NCBI GenBank assembly: GCA_900177435.1
Contig: FXAI01000001.1
Span: 787,421-851,420 of the forward strand
DNA from: Alteromonadaceae bacterium Bs31
GTDB lineage: Bacteria > Pseudomonadota > Gammaproteobacteria > Pseudomonadales > Cellvibrionaceae
Direction: 5' to 3'
DNA length: 64,000 bases
Notes under the pieces: generated by a model
Databases searched by the model: none
Told to the model about the DNA's origin: nothing
What the model saw: only the letters and a program-made list of their open reading frames with translations
Shown: positions 26,103 through 36,012 of the stretch, piece after piece
Layout: the number at the start of each line of letters is the position of its first letter
Position numbering within the stretch: the stretch's first letter is position 1
Translations under genes and position numbers: made by a program

Positions 26103-27839
26103 TTAGTTGACAATAGCACCACAGTTACCAAGCAGGGTCCAGGAGTAATCGCTGCCTGGAACAGTGCTGGTGTACCAGTTGGCTTGATACCGCTTGCCCT
26201 CATGCTGCATTTGGTCTCCGGCATTGGCGTGATTGTAATCTCCGCCTGCCCAGTCTTTTGCTGTCCAGTTTGGATAGACGGCTACACCTGCACAATTTTC
26301 GTTTCCTCCGCTGGAGCTGCTTGAAGAGCTGGAGCTCGAGGAAGAACTAGAGCTACTCGAAGAGCTTGAACTGGAGGAGCTAGAACTGCTCGAAGAGCTT
26401 GAGCTTGAGCTTGAGGAACTAGAACTGCTAGAACTGGAAGACGAGCTCGAACTACTGCCGAAAGTGATCGTGCCTGCGGTGGGAGTTAGGCTTATATAAT
26501 CCAGTTTTGTACCATCTTCTCTGCGTAGAATGCTAAGGCTATGAGTACCAGCGGGAACACTGTAATAGCTTGTGGGTGTTAGAACCTTCCAGCCAGATGT
26601 TGTCTCGTTGTTCTGGGTACTCCAGGCGCCGTTATCCAGCTTGTAATAAAATGAGTCGTTATTGGCGTTGCTCATATTTACCTGAATCCGAAAGCTAAGG
26701 TCTGTCGTTTGCGAGAGGGTGAAGGGAATTTGAATTTGCCCTTTGGCGTTATTTGATGCGGCGCTTAGCATATCGTTACCATTATCTGGCCATACGATAT
26801 ATTGGCCACCAGAAGCACTGCCATCGTTTTGTACCGAGAATGGCGAAAAACTGCTGGTGCCGGAGAGCGCCTCCAGTTCAAACACTGTGCTGTTGCCGCC
26901 GCTGGATGACGATGAACTGCTACTTGAAGAACTGCTGGAGCTGGAGCTGGAACTACCGCTGAGCTCAAGCATTTTTGCGGCATAGCGCTTGCCCATTTCG
27001 ATAACTGAGAAGGTACTCCAATGTAAACCATCACCGCGGTCGCCCAGAACTGTGCCGTCCGGCATTGGGCCAGACGATACCCAGTGTGCGTTCTCAATAG
27101 CGTTGGGAAGCTGTCGAACCAAGGCGTTGTGGCCAGAACAGCAACCCGTGCGAGGTAATTCGCCGGCAATAAAAGGCGCGTCTTCCGGGTTAAGGTTCAA
27201 GTCGCGACGCAAACTGCTTACATAGCTTGCTACATGGTTTACCCAGGCCTGTTGGCCTGAATTACTCTCTCCCTGATGAAAGATAAAACCTTTGATAACA
27301 CCAACTTCCTGCGCTTGTTTTGCCAGCTCCAGTGTCCATTGGTAAAGCGGTGTGGTGCCGTTGACAACTGGCGCGCCGTTAACAGTTCCATAAGGCGGCG
27401 CACAAGCGCCGAAAGACGAACAATTGGGTAGATGGGCTTCTATCTTGGAGCCACCGTAGGCAGTACCCACTAAACCGATAGTTATATTTGGGTCTGCTGC
27501 GTTGGCCAAGGTGGTGGCGAAAGTATCGACAGGGCTCAGGCCAATAGGGCCAGAGCTGCCATCTGGTTTTGGACGGTCGCCTGATTTACAGCGGGATACA
27601 GGCTGGAAATGGTCTCGCCAGTTACCGTAGCCATAGTTGTGCTCTGAGCAGTTTTCGCTTTGCAGAACTTGCACGCGAGGGTGCTGGATGGCTTGGTCCG
27701 GCAAATGTGCAGCGCCTTGCATATTGGACTGGCCTAAGGCGAGGTAGATGTGGAAATTGGGGTCTGGTTCTGCATGTGCAGCCAAGGCCAGTGCCGAGAT
27801 TAAAAAGCCAGTAGTGAGCTGTGATAAGTTTTTATTCAT
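26103..27839 (-). CDS. Modular acetylxylan esterase: CE6-like SGNH esterase, polySer, CBM6, polySer, CBM5/12-like
   Basis: 578 residues. Signal peptide (~23 residues, ALAAHAEP), then an SGNH esterase domain (~28-295) with the nucleophile Ser38 in LALGQSNMQGA, a GYGNWRDHF block, FHQGESNSG and the Asp/His pair in GDGLHWSTFS, matching CE6/sialate-esterase-like acetylxylan esterases. A polyserine linker leads to a CBM6-type module (~315-455; FELEALSG ... GQYIVWPDNG ... LDYISLTPT). A second long polyserine linker (~460-510) leads to a C-terminal CBM5/12-like module (YPNWTAKDWAGGDYNHANAG ... WYTSTVPGSDYSWTLLGNC). It would remove acetyl groups from xylan while bound to the plant cell wall. The last module closely resembles one in the giant PL1 enzyme at the right end. 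Confidence 0.9.
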   Translation of the reverse strand: MNKNLSQLTTGFLISALALAAHAEPDPNFHIYLALGQSNMQGAAHLPDQAIQHPRVQVLQSENCSEHNYGYGNWRDHFQPVSRCKSGDRPKPDGSSGPIGLSPVDTFATTLANAADPNITIGLVGTAYGGSKIEAHLPNCSSFGACAPPYGTVNGAPVVNGTTPLYQWTLELAKQAQEVGVIKGFIFHQGESNSGQQAWVNHVASYVSSLRRDLNLNPEDAPFIAGELPRTGCCSGHNALVRQLPNAIENAHWVSSGPMPDGTVLGDRGDGLHWSTFSVIEMGKRYAAKMLELSGSSSSSSSSSSSSSSSSSSGGNSTVFELEALSGTSSFSPFSVQNDGSASGGQYIVWPDNGNDMLSAASNNAKGQIQIPFTLSQTTDLSFRIQVNMSNANNDSFYYKLDNGAWSTQNNETTSGWKVLTPTSYYSVPAGTHSLSILRREDGTKLDYISLTPTAGTITFGSSSSSSSSSSSSSSSSSSSSSSSSSSSSSSSSSSSSSSSSSSSSSSSSSGGNENCAGVAVYPNWTAKDWAGGDYNHANAGDQMQHEGKRYQANWYTSTVPGSDYSWTLLGNCGAIVN

Positions 27840-28348
27840 AATTCTGTACCGGTTATTATGTGTTTATTTGAGGTAGGTAGAACGTTCGATTTAATTGATT
27901 TTTATTATTATCGGGTATGCTTATCGGACCATTGCATGGCCACAGAGTGCTCACAGAATATCGTCATTCTACCAAGAACTAGCGCTGATCTGCTAACAAA
28001 TAACATGCTTAAGAGTATTTAAACTGCGCGCTTCTACTGCGGTAAAACGCTTGGTTCAAGCTGGCGGAGTTTTATTTTTATGAGGCAATAAAACCATGTA
28101 AGCAATTCTTGAAGTCCAAGGTGATATGAATAGCGCTTTTTATTTACGGTTGTCCCGGGGTTTTATCTTCTGGATTTAGTTGGTTTTTAATTGACTTGGT
28201 GTTTTTTTATTTACGCCCATGGCTGGCATTGCAAGGCTCGTGGCACGCTAATCTTTCCCATTCCTGTATTGCTCTGTTAAGTATTGAGCCGTTGCGGAAA
28301 ACACGAAAAGAGTAAGCCACTGGCACCGCTGGCGCTGAAAGTTGCATT
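27840..28348. other. Intergenic, nothing recognised
   Basis: The promoter of the minus-strand esterase should lie near 27840-27950 (AT-rich). No RNA gene, repeat or additional coding frame can be supported. Confidence 0.5.
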
Positions 28349-28582
28349 TTGGATGCTGTTATCAATCCCATTACCGTTGGCGCAGCACTTTACCGGCTGA
28401 AGTGCTTCTTCCTCACTATGCCTTTAGTGATTGGCGGGACTTACTTAAGCTTTGGTACTATTTACGACAATCGAATATTTTGGATGTTTGCTGGGGTTCT
28501 GTTGGCTTCATTCATTGCTTTGTTTGTATTGAACACTCCTGTACAAATTGGTGGAAGTGCAGGTGGCAGTATAGAACTTTGA
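28349..28582 (+). CDS. Small membrane protein, two transmembrane segments
   Basis: 77 residues with two hydrophobic helices (CFFLTMPLVIGGTYLSFGTI and IFWMFAGVLLASFIALFVL) and a short polar tail (NTPVQIGGSAGGSIEL). The hydrophobic periodicity argues for a real protein, but the family is not recognised and the ribosome-binding site is weak. The gene precedes the DUF3788 gene by 85 bases in the same direction. Confidence 0.42.
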   Translation: MDAVINPITVGAALYRLKCFFLTMPLVIGGTYLSFGTIYDNRIFWMFAGVLLASFIALFVLNTPVQIGGSAGGSIEL

Positions 28583-28667
28583 TTCACGCTATTTATTTTA
28601 TTCAGGTAATGAGGTTTTACGCTATCAATTACACTGCTAGCGGCGCCTCTACTTAAAAGGTGAAAAA

Positions 28668-29093
28668 ATGGAAGATTCCAAAGGTGTACAGTTAACTGAC
28701 CAATCCATCTACCCAGATGACAGTGTTTTGGAAAAAATACTTGGCCGCTCGTTTGGTGCATATGTGGATTTGCTTGATCTTTATAAAGCTAACGGGCTTC
28801 ATTTAGAATGGCGTTACTATAAAGATGGAGGCGCGTGGCTTTGTAAACTTGTAAAAAATAAAAAAACCATAGTATGGATGTCGGCATGGATAGCTTATGT
28901 TGAGGCAGCAATTTATGTGCCCTTGCGCATGCTGGACGCATTGCTAGAACTGGATATTACAGAAGAGACAAAAAACAGAATTATTGAAACAAAAAATGTA
29001 GGTAAGTCGAAACCCTGCATTTTCAAAATAAAGAATAAGAAATCTATAAAGGATTTCGAAAAGGTTATGCAGTTCAAAATCAATAAAAAGTAA
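28668..29093 (+). CDS. DUF3788 family protein
   Basis: 141 residues, ATG 28668 with AAGGTG upstream. The segment LHLEWRYYKDGGAWLCKLVK, followed by KTIVWMSAWIAYVEAAIYVP, matches DUF3788 (small proteins related to the DUF1801/YdhG-like fold). The C-terminus is lysine-rich and ends in DFEKVMQFKINKK. Cytoplasmic; function unknown. AT-rich compared with neighbours, perhaps acquired. Confidence 0.75.
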   Translation: MEDSKGVQLTDQSIYPDDSVLEKILGRSFGAYVDLLDLYKANGLHLEWRYYKDGGAWLCKLVKNKKTIVWMSAWIAYVEAAIYVPLRMLDALLELDITEETKNRIIETKNVGKSKPCIFKIKNKKSIKDFEKVMQFKINKK

Positions 29094-29435
29094 TGGCAGA
29101 ACGCTCTGCTAGAGCACGCCAACTGCGCATTTCTTTTTTTCCCTTTTGTCTTTGCTAGAACAAGCGGGCTCCTCCGGTATTGCTGCGGGGTGCGGCCTTG
29201 AACTTGTAGAAGACCTCTGAATACATCGCGTAGCAGGTGACCTTGGCTTTTGTTATTCGGCTGGAGGAAGCTGGTTTATTTCTTAAGCTCAAAGGCTAAG
29301 CTTACTGGCTTGCCTGCTGTGTGCATATTACTGGTGCGCCGCTCCCCCGTGTTTACTCACAATTGATCTTCGTCAAATCATATCGCTCCATGCCACAGCA
29401 TAATGTGTGAAAGGCGACTTGATTGCACTATATGT
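29094..29435. other. Intergenic before the nrdD riboswitch
   Basis: No gene seen. The promoter for the riboswitch-nrdDG transcript should lie towards the right end (about 29370-29430), but no convincing -35/-10 pair could be chosen. Confidence 0.5.
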
Positions 29436-29533
29436 TGTGTTCGGGTCACTTGAATGCAGGGGAACCTGGTGTGAATCCAGGGCTGTCGCGCAACGGTATG
29501 TGACTTGGTCATAAGCCCGATTACCTGCTCAAA
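29436..29533 (+). ncRNA. Cobalamin (B12) riboswitch upstream of nrdDG
   Basis: The conserved core is readable in order: GCAGGGGAA, CCTGGTGTGAATCCAGGGCT, a CGCGCAACGGTATGTGA block (equivalent of CCGCAACTGT) and a distal AAGCCCGATTACCTGC, the B12-box-like end. The CCTGG/CCAGG pairing forms the expected stem. A hairpin GTCACC-TTAAA-GGGTGAC at 29536-29553 follows directly and may be part of the expression platform. The start codon of nrdD is ~120 bases further on. By family knowledge, binding of adenosylcobalamin normally represses the downstream gene. Confidence 0.9.
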
Positions 29534-29656
29534 CTGTCACCTTAAAGGGTGACCTAACTCGGGTCTCGCGCCAAGACTAACAGAGTCAAAGCCTGTGTTT
29601 ACAGTGAACACACCAGCACTTGTCTCATGCGCGTGATGCCCCTCTGAGGAGCCATC

Positions 29657-31813
29657 ATGACAGCAGCACTCGCCAAAACACTCTTACCGGATACACTTCC
29701 ACAACTTGCACTGAAACGGGACGGCAGCAAAGCGCCCTTTAATAGCCAGAAAATCGAATCGGCCATCACCAAGGCAGGGCAGTCCACTGGCGAACTGGAT
29801 GCTGCGGAGGCGGGCTTAATTAGCGCACAGGTGATTAAAGTAATTTCTCATTTGCATGCCAATGAGCTGGATATTGAGCGTGTTCAGGATATTGTCGAGC
29901 AAGCACTGATAAGCGCGAATCATTTAAAAACCGCTCGTGCTTACATCGTTTATCGTGAGCAGCATCGTCGCTTGCGCCAGGATAGCAAGACGCTGGTAGA
30001 TGTAAGCTCCGCCGTAAATGAATACCTGGATAAACTGGATTGGCGTGTGTCGGCAAATGCCAATCAGGGTTATTCGCTCGGCGGTTTGGTGCTGAATACC
30101 TCAGGTAAAATCATTGCCAACTATTGGTTGAATCATGTGTACCCAGCCGATATTGGTGAGGCCCATCGCAAGGGCGATTTACATATACACGATTTAGATA
30201 TGCTCAGTGGCTACTGTGCTGGTTGGTCTCTTCGTATACTCTTGCATGAAGGCCTCAATGGTGTGGCGGGTCAAGTGGAAGCGGCGCCACCGAAGCATCT
30301 TTCGAGCGCCGTGGGGCAAATAGTGAATTTTCTGGGTACCTTGCAGAACGAGTGGGCTGGTGCACAGGCTTTTAGTTCTTTTGATACTTACATGGCGCCC
30401 TTTGTTCGTAAAGACCAGCTTTCTTACAGTGATGTTCGTCAGCATATTCAAGAGCTTATATACAACCTTAACGTGCCCTCCCGCTGGGGCACCCAAACAC
30501 CTTTTACCAACCTTACCTTTGACTGGGTTTGCCCCGACGACTTGAAAGAGCAGCACCCGGTAGTGGGTGGAGAAACCATGTCTTTTTGTTATGGCGACCT
30601 GCAAAAAGAGATGGATATGCTCAACCGAGCGTATATCGAGGTGATGACCGAAGGTGATGCCAATGGCCGTGTATTTACCTTTCCTATTCCCACTTACAAT
30701 ATTACCCGCGATTTTCCCTGGCATTCCGATAATGCGCAGCGGTTGTTTGATATGACGGCCAAGTATGGGCTGCCGTATTTTCAGAATTTTCTTAATTCGG
30801 AATTGGAACCCAATATGGTTCGCTCCATGTGTTGCCGTTTGCAGTTAGATTTACGTGAGTTGCTAAAGCGAGGCAATGGCCTCTTTGGTTCAGCAGAGCA
30901 AACCGGTTCACTGGGGGTTGTTACCATCAACTGCGCGCGCCTGGGGTATTTACATAAAGGTGATGAAGCTGCCTTATTGCAAGCGCTGGATAGACTACTT
31001 GAATTAGCGCGCGATAGTTTGGAACTAAAGCGCAAAGTGATTCAGCGACATATGGATGCAGGCCTGTTTCCCTATACCCGTCGTTATTTGGGAACGCTGC
31101 GTAATCATTTCTCCACCTTGGGAATTAATGGTGTCAACGAGATGATTCGTAATTTTTCAAACGATGCCTGGAACATTACCTCAGCACAAGGCGAGGCATT
31201 CGCCCTGCGCTTGCTCGATCACCTCCGGGAAAAAATGACCGAGTTTCAAACAGAAACCGGCCACCTCTACAATCTCGAGGCCACACCTGCGGAGGGCACA
31301 ACCTACCGTTTTGCAAAAGAAGATAAAAAATGTTTTACCGACATACTGCAGGCGGGTACAAAAGAAAACCCGTACTACACTAACTCTACCCAGCTGCCTG
31401 TGGATTTTACCCAAGACCCTTTCGAAGCACTCGCCCGACAGGAGCCGATGCAAAGTAAATACACAGGGGGAACTGTATTGCATTTGTATTTAGGTGAGCC
31501 TTTGTCCAGCGCTGATGCCTGTCGCAAACTGGTACAGCGTTCTTTAAGTAATTACCGCTTGCCCTACATTACCGTTACACCCACCTTTTCTATCTGCCCG
31601 CATCATGGGTATCTTGCGGGAGAGCACGAATTCTGCCCCCAATGTGACATCCAAAGTGACACCGACAATAATGAAAGCGAACGCGTGCGCTGTGAAGTAT
31701 GGACACGGGTAATGGGCTACCACCGACCTGTTTCAGCCTGGAACAAGGGTAAGCAGCAGGAGCACAAACAGCGAGAGTTCTTTGATGTGAAAGCTGTCGC
31801 CTGCCATGGGTGA
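29657..31813 (+). CDS. nrdD: Anaerobic (class III) ribonucleoside-triphosphate reductase
   Basis: 718 residues. An N-terminal ATP-cone (~17-110; ALKRDGSKAPFNSQKIESAI) provides allosteric control. The catalytic barrel shows GDLHIHDLDMLSGYCAGWSL and the FSSFDTYMAPFVRKD and NLNVPSRWGTQTPFTNLTFD blocks typical of NrdD. Near the C-terminus are the CPHHGYLAGEHEFCPQC zinc cysteines and TRVMGYHRPVSAWNKGKQQE, whose Gly in RVMGY is the glycyl-radical residue. It reduces NTPs to dNTPs without oxygen, after activation by NrdG, whose gene overlaps the 3' end by 8 bases. Expression should be governed by the B12 riboswitch in the leader. Confidence 0.97.
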   Translation: MTAALAKTLLPDTLPQLALKRDGSKAPFNSQKIESAITKAGQSTGELDAAEAGLISAQVIKVISHLHANELDIERVQDIVEQALISANHLKTARAYIVYREQHRRLRQDSKTLVDVSSAVNEYLDKLDWRVSANANQGYSLGGLVLNTSGKIIANYWLNHVYPADIGEAHRKGDLHIHDLDMLSGYCAGWSLRILLHEGLNGVAGQVEAAPPKHLSSAVGQIVNFLGTLQNEWAGAQAFSSFDTYMAPFVRKDQLSYSDVRQHIQELIYNLNVPSRWGTQTPFTNLTFDWVCPDDLKEQHPVVGGETMSFCYGDLQKEMDMLNRAYIEVMTEGDANGRVFTFPIPTYNITRDFPWHSDNAQRLFDMTAKYGLPYFQNFLNSELEPNMVRSMCCRLQLDLRELLKRGNGLFGSAEQTGSLGVVTINCARLGYLHKGDEAALLQALDRLLELARDSLELKRKVIQRHMDAGLFPYTRRYLGTLRNHFSTLGINGVNEMIRNFSNDAWNITSAQGEAFALRLLDHLREKMTEFQTETGHLYNLEATPAEGTTYRFAKEDKKCFTDILQAGTKENPYYTNSTQLPVDFTQDPFEALARQEPMQSKYTGGTVLHLYLGEPLSSADACRKLVQRSLSNYRLPYITVTPTFSICPHHGYLAGEHEFCPQCDIQSDTDNNESERVRCEVWTRVMGYHRPVSAWNKGKQQEHKQREFFDVKAVACHG

Positions 31814-32399
31814 ATTAATTATTGGTGGTATTGCACCCCTTACAAGCATTGACTACCCCGGTGAGTTGGCGGCTGTTGTTTTTACTCAAGGCTGCCCCTG
31901 GCGTTGTGTGTATTGCCACAATTCGGAATTGCAAAGGCCTCGCTCTGAATCCACTATTTGCTGGGAGCGTGTCTTGGATTTTTTACAGGGTCGAATAGGG
32001 CTGTTAGATGCCGTGGTTTTTTCCGGAGGAGAGCCTACCGCGCAAGCCGCTTTAATTGAGGCGGTACAGCAGGTGAAAGGTATGGGCTTTAAAATTGGCC
32101 TGCACTCCGCAGGTATTTATCCCCGGCGGCTTGCGCGTGTATTGCCCTATGTGGACTGGCTCGGGCTGGATGTTAAAGGTCCCGCCCACGTGTATGAGAC
32201 AATAACGGGCGTGAGTGGCAGCGGCCTTGCCGCTTGGCAAAGCGCAAAACTGGTGGTGAATAGCCTTAGCCACTATCAAATACGAATAACCGCGCACGAC
32301 CACTGGTTGAGTCAACAACACGTGGAAGAAACACAGCGCGAGCTAGCAACGCTTGGTGCAACGAATATTACTGTTCAACGCGCTGTTGGTATTCGCTAG
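31806..32399 (+). CDS. nrdG: Anaerobic ribonucleotide reductase-activating protein (radical SAM)
   Basis: 197 residues. The radical-SAM cluster motif is CPWRCVYC in TQGCPWRCVYCHN (~residues 30-42; CxxxCxxC), followed by VVFSGGEPTAQ, the SAM-binding GGEP. It installs the glycyl radical on NrdD using reduced flavodoxin and SAM. The start ATG at 31806 lies within the last codons of nrdD, so translational coupling is likely. Slightly longer than the shortest NrdG proteins; close to the NrdG2/PflA-like type that accompanies NrdD of this kind. Confidence 0.95.
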   Translation: MGELIIGGIAPLTSIDYPGELAAVVFTQGCPWRCVYCHNSELQRPRSESTICWERVLDFLQGRIGLLDAVVFSGGEPTAQAALIEAVQQVKGMGFKIGLHSAGIYPRRLARVLPYVDWLGLDVKGPAHVYETITGVSGSGLAAWQSAKLVVNSLSHYQIRITAHDHWLSQQHVEETQRELATLGATNITVQRAVGIR

Positions 32400-32459
32400 T
32401 CTGCGTCAACAATTATCAAGCTTTAACTTTATAGAAGAGCAGGGGGCCAAGTGGGCAAG

Positions 32460-32487
32460 GCTCCCCGTTAAAGGTTTAAGGGGGAGC
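32460..32487. terminator. Hairpin between convergent nrdG and metE
   Basis: GCTCCCC (32460-32466) pairs with GGGGAGC (32481-32487) around a 14-base loop, between the stop codons of two convergent genes. No clear T-tract on either strand, so terminator function is a guess. Confidence 0.4.
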
Positions 32488-32497
32488 GTTCAATCAA

Positions 32498-34777
32498 TTA
32501 TTTTGCTTGTGCTCGCAGTGTATGTGCTGCAGAAATCATATTTTTCAAGGCCGGAATCACTTCCTCCCACTGACGTGTTTTTAGGCCACAATCGGGGTTT
32601 ACCCACAGCCGCTCGGCAGGAATGCGTTGCGCAGCTTTATTCATTAAGGCCACCGCTTGTTCCTGTGAGGGAATGTTGGGCGAATGTATGTCGTATACAC
32701 CGGGGCCAATTTCGTTGGGGTAATGAAATTCTTCAAACACATCTAGCAGCTCCATGTCGGAGCGTGACGTTTCAATGGTGATAACGTCCGCATCCATTTG
32801 CGCAATGGCTTCGATTATGTCGTTGAATTCGGAGTAACACATGTGGGTGTGTATTTGAGTTTCGTCACTAACACCGTTGGCGCTGATGCGAAAGGATTCA
32901 ATGGCCCAGTTTAAATAGTGTTGCCATTCACTCTTGCGCAGCGGTAAGCCTTCTCGTAGCGCCGCTTCGTCAATTTGAATAACTTTTACACCCGCAGCCT
33001 CCAGGTCTTGCACCTCTTGGCGTATTGCCAAGGCCAGTTGTAAACAGGTTTCGCTGCGTGCTTGATCGTCGCGTACAAAAGACCAGTTGAGAATGGTGAC
33101 GGGACCGGTCAGCATGCCCTTCATGGGTTTATCGGTGAGAGATTGGGCGTATTTGGTCCATTCCACTGTCATGGCTTTTGGGCGGCTGATATCGCCAAAT
33201 AAAATAGGCGGTTTAACACAGCGAGAACCATAGGACTGCACCCAGCCATATTGGCTGAACAAGTAGCCATCCAGCTGTTCGCCAAAGTATTCCACCATGT
33301 CGTTGCGCTCAGCTTCGCCGTGTACTAAAACGTCCAGGCCCAGTTTTTCCTGTTCGCGTACAGCCCGCTCAATTTCGGCTTTCATTTTTGCTGTATAGGC
33401 TGCTGCCGATACTTCCTGTTTTTTGTAGGCTCGGCGTGTTTTACGTATATCCGCAGTTTGCGGAAAAGAGCCAATAGTAGTTGTTGGAAATAGAGGCAAA
33501 TTTAAATGGGCGCGTTGTTTGTTTACACGCTCACCATAACCACCTTGGCGCTTACCGAGTTCAGCGTTAATACTTTTTACTGCAGCTTTAACGGCCGGGT
33601 TGTGTATACGTGTCGAATTTGCGCGACTATTTATGGCAATTTGATTAACAGAAAGCTCCTCAAAAACTGCGCTGCGCCCTAAGTTAATGGCTTTACCCAA
33701 CACAGAAAGTTCTTCCAGTTTTTGAGTGGCGAAGGCCAGCCAACTGAGACAGTCGGTATCCAGTTTATCTTCACTGTTCAGGTCAACTGGTACGTGCAAC
33801 AGCGAGCACGAGGGTGCTAGCCATAAACGATCTCCGAGAATGTCGGCTACTGGCTCAAGCCAATCCAGCGTAGCATTCAGGTCAGTCTTCCAAATATTGC
33901 GGCCGTCTATAGCGCCAAGGGATAGCACTTTATGCGCCGGCAGCCAATCCACTACGTTAATGACTTCTTTGCGACCGCGCACGGCGTCAATATGCAGGCC
34001 TGCTACGGGCAGGCTACAAGCAAGTTGCAGGTTATCTTGCAAAGGCCCAAAGTAGGTGGCCAATAGCAGTTTAACCTTGCTGGCTTTTAGAGAGTGATAA
34101 GTGCTTTCAAAAGCATTTTTCCAGTCGGGGCTTAGCTCTGTAACCAGTGCGGGCTCGTCTATCTGTACCCACTCTGCACCGGCGTCCGCAAGCTTGGCTA
34201 GCAGCTCGCGGTAAACGGGCAGTAAGTGTTCCAGTAAAGCCAGCTTGTCTGACTGGTCTTTTGCTTTGCTCAACCAGAGATAGCTTACCGGGCCAATAAT
34301 TACGGGCTTGGCATTTACACCCAGTGCTTTCGCTTCTTCAAGCTGGCTTAGCAAGCGTTCTGGGTTCAGGCTGAAGCGGCTGTCGGCGCCAAGCTCTGGC
34401 ACAATGTAGTGGTAGTTGGTATCAAACCACTTTGTCATTTCCCCCGCATGCACACAGTCGCAGTCGCTGTCGTTAACGGAGCGGCCGCGCGCGACACGGA
34501 AGTAGTTATCCAATTCTCCACCCTTCAGCTGGGCAACGCGAGAGGGCAGGTTGCCCAGAGTTACGCTCATATCCAAAACCTGATCGTACAAGGAGAAGTC
34601 TCCCACAGGGACTAAGTCCAAAGACTGTTGAGTTATCCAGTTTTGTTCGCGCAGCTCTTTTGCCCTTGTTAGAAGCGCAGCAGCGCTGATATTGCCTTTC
34701 CAGAAGTCTTCGAGCGCAAATTTCAGTTCGCGTTTGGCACCAATACGGGGAAAGCCGAGGTTATGAATTAAAGCCAT
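32498..34777 (-). CDS. metE: Cobalamin-independent methionine synthase
   Basis: 759 residues, the standard MetE length. The N-terminus [20 protein letters not shown] is diagnostic. The N-terminal barrel is followed by the catalytic barrel with [38 protein letters not shown] and the zinc ligands His/Cys in [10 protein letters not shown], Glu in the [15 protein letters not shown] region, and Cys in [11 protein letters not shown]. It transfers the methyl group of methyl-tetrahydropteroyl-triglutamate to homocysteine. Divergent from metR, the usual arrangement, so activation by MetR-homocysteine is expected. No B12 riboswitch is visible before it, unlike nrdD. Confidence 0.97.
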   Translation of the reverse strand: MALIHNLGFPRIGAKRELKFALEDFWKGNISAAALLTRAKELREQNWITQQSLDLVPVGDFSLYDQVLDMSVTLGNLPSRVAQLKGGELDNYFRVARGRSVNDSDCDCVHAGEMTKWFDTNYHYIVPELGADSRFSLNPERLLSQLEEAKALGVNAKPVIIGPVSYLWLSKAKDQSDKLALLEHLLPVYRELLAKLADAGAEWVQIDEPALVTELSPDWKNAFESTYHSLKASKVKLLLATYFGPLQDNLQLACSLPVAGLHIDAVRGRKEVINVVDWLPAHKVLSLGAIDGRNIWKTDLNATLDWLEPVADILGDRLWLAPSCSLLHVPVDLNSEDKLDTDCLSWLAFATQKLEELSVLGKAINLGRSAVFEELSVNQIAINSRANSTRIHNPAVKAAVKSINAELGKRQGGYGERVNKQRAHLNLPLFPTTTIGSFPQTADIRKTRRAYKKQEVSAAAYTAKMKAEIERAVREQEKLGLDVLVHGEAERNDMVEYFGEQLDGYLFSQYGWVQSYGSRCVKPPILFGDISRPKAMTVEWTKYAQSLTDKPMKGMLTGPVTILNWSFVRDDQARSETCLQLALAIRQEVQDLEAAGVKVIQIDEAALREGLPLRKSEWQHYLNWAIESFRISANGVSDETQIHTHMCYSEFNDIIEAIAQMDADVITIETSRSDMELLDVFEEFHYPNEIGPGVYDIHSPNIPSQEQAVALMNKAAQRIPAERLWVNPDCGLKTRQWEEVIPALKNMISAAHTLRAQAK

Positions 34778-34893
34778 AGTTCTACCATTTCGTTGTTATC
34801 AATAGACAGTGGCGGGCAGCATAGAATACTTTCATTATGAGTTATAATGGCATATTTTCACCTATTGATTACTATTACTCATGGATAGCGGGC

Positions 34894-35778
34894 ATGCTCG
34901 AACGTACTCACCTGGCAATAATCCAAGCCGTAGATAACCACGGCACCTTAACCGCAGCGGCGAAGCAGCTTTGTGTTACACAATCTGCATTGAGCCATAC
35001 CATACGCAAGTTAGAGGACAAGCTGGGCACTGCGGTATGGTTACGAGAAGGCCGCAATATTCGCTTAACTCAGGCTGGCTTATATTTGTTAAACTTGGCG
35101 AATCGTTTGTTGCCCCAGCTCTCGCACGCGGAAAGTAAACTTAAGCAGATGGCCCACGGCGAACGCGGCACCTTGCGTATAGGGATGGAGTGCCACCCAT
35201 GTTACCAATGGCTGTTAAGGGTGGTGTCTCCATTCCTGGCGGGCTGGCCAGACGTGGATGTGGATGTAAAACAAAAGTTTCAGTTTGGTGGTGTTGGAGC
35301 CCTGCTTGGCTACGAGATCGATCTGCTGGTTACCCCCGACCCATTTTATGCGGCTGGTTTGTGTTTTGAGCCTGTGTTCGATTATGAGCAAGTATTGGTG
35401 GTGCCACGGAAGAGTGAATTAGCTGGGCGGCAATACGTTAAGGCTGAAAGCCTGCGAGACCACATTCTGCTGACTTACCCTGTGGCACCCGATCGCCTCG
35501 ATATCTACACCCAATTTCTTAACCCCGCAGGTGTAGTGCCAAAGCGCCATAAAACTATTGAGACCACCGATATTATGCTGCAAATGGTGGCAAGTGGTCG
35601 TGGCGTAGCGGCTTTGCCTCGCTGGCTGGCGGAAGAATACTGTAAAAAATTACCAATAAGTGCTGTGCAGTTAGGGCGAGCTGGCATAGCTAAACAGATT
35701 TTTCTGGGTGCGCGCACCAGCGACAATAATATTGAATATTTACGTGCTTTTATCGCATTGGCGAAGAAGCAACTATGA
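34894..35778 (+). CDS. metR: LysR-family activator of methionine genes
   Basis: 294 residues from ATG 34894; an upstream in-frame ATG at 34837 would add 19 residues not found in the family, so it is not used. N-terminal winged HTH: HLAIIQAVDNHGTLTAAAKQ, LCVTQSALSHTIRKLEDKLG. The effector domain contains RIGMECHPCYQWLLRVVSPF, the characteristic MetR segment that senses homocysteine, and the DVDVDVKQKFQF strand. Position and orientation (divergent from metE with 116 bases between start codons) match metR in other gammaproteobacteria. The TGAA-N5-TTCA operator was not clearly found in the gap. Confidence 0.93.
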   Translation: MLERTHLAIIQAVDNHGTLTAAAKQLCVTQSALSHTIRKLEDKLGTAVWLREGRNIRLTQAGLYLLNLANRLLPQLSHAESKLKQMAHGERGTLRIGMECHPCYQWLLRVVSPFLAGWPDVDVDVKQKFQFGGVGALLGYEIDLLVTPDPFYAAGLCFEPVFDYEQVLVVPRKSELAGRQYVKAESLRDHILLTYPVAPDRLDIYTQFLNPAGVVPKRHKTIETTDIMLQMVASGRGVAALPRWLAEEYCKKLPISAVQLGRAGIAKQIFLGARTSDNNIEYLRAFIALAKKQL

Positions 35779-36012
35779 TGTTCGGTACTAAAAACAGACG
35801 CTGGTAAACTGAAAAATAAGTATTCTTGTGAAAAGACAGCAGTGTATGAGCCGAGTTTGTGTCTGCTGAGGTCTACGCTTATCTGTTTTTTTAGTTCAGG
35901 TTTAATGGGGCCGTATCACTATTTAGAGTGGCTTGGTTTAGGAATAAAGCGAAACTAAAAAATACAGCCTGATTCGACAGGTAAAAATTCAAAAACATGT
36001 AATGGAGGTAAA

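Noticed and set aside
26743..26985. Leu/Glu-rich coding frames opposite polyserine tracts (also at 11556-11801, 46317-46679, 51059-51334 and 62190-62858)
   Set aside because: They are complements of serine codons (Glu/Leu-rich reading of the opposite strand) and lack family features; the real genes are the polyserine lipoproteins and enzymes.
34778..34893. MetR operator between metE and metR
   Set aside because: No good TGAA-N5-TTCA match could be found by eye, so no site is claimed although regulation is expected.
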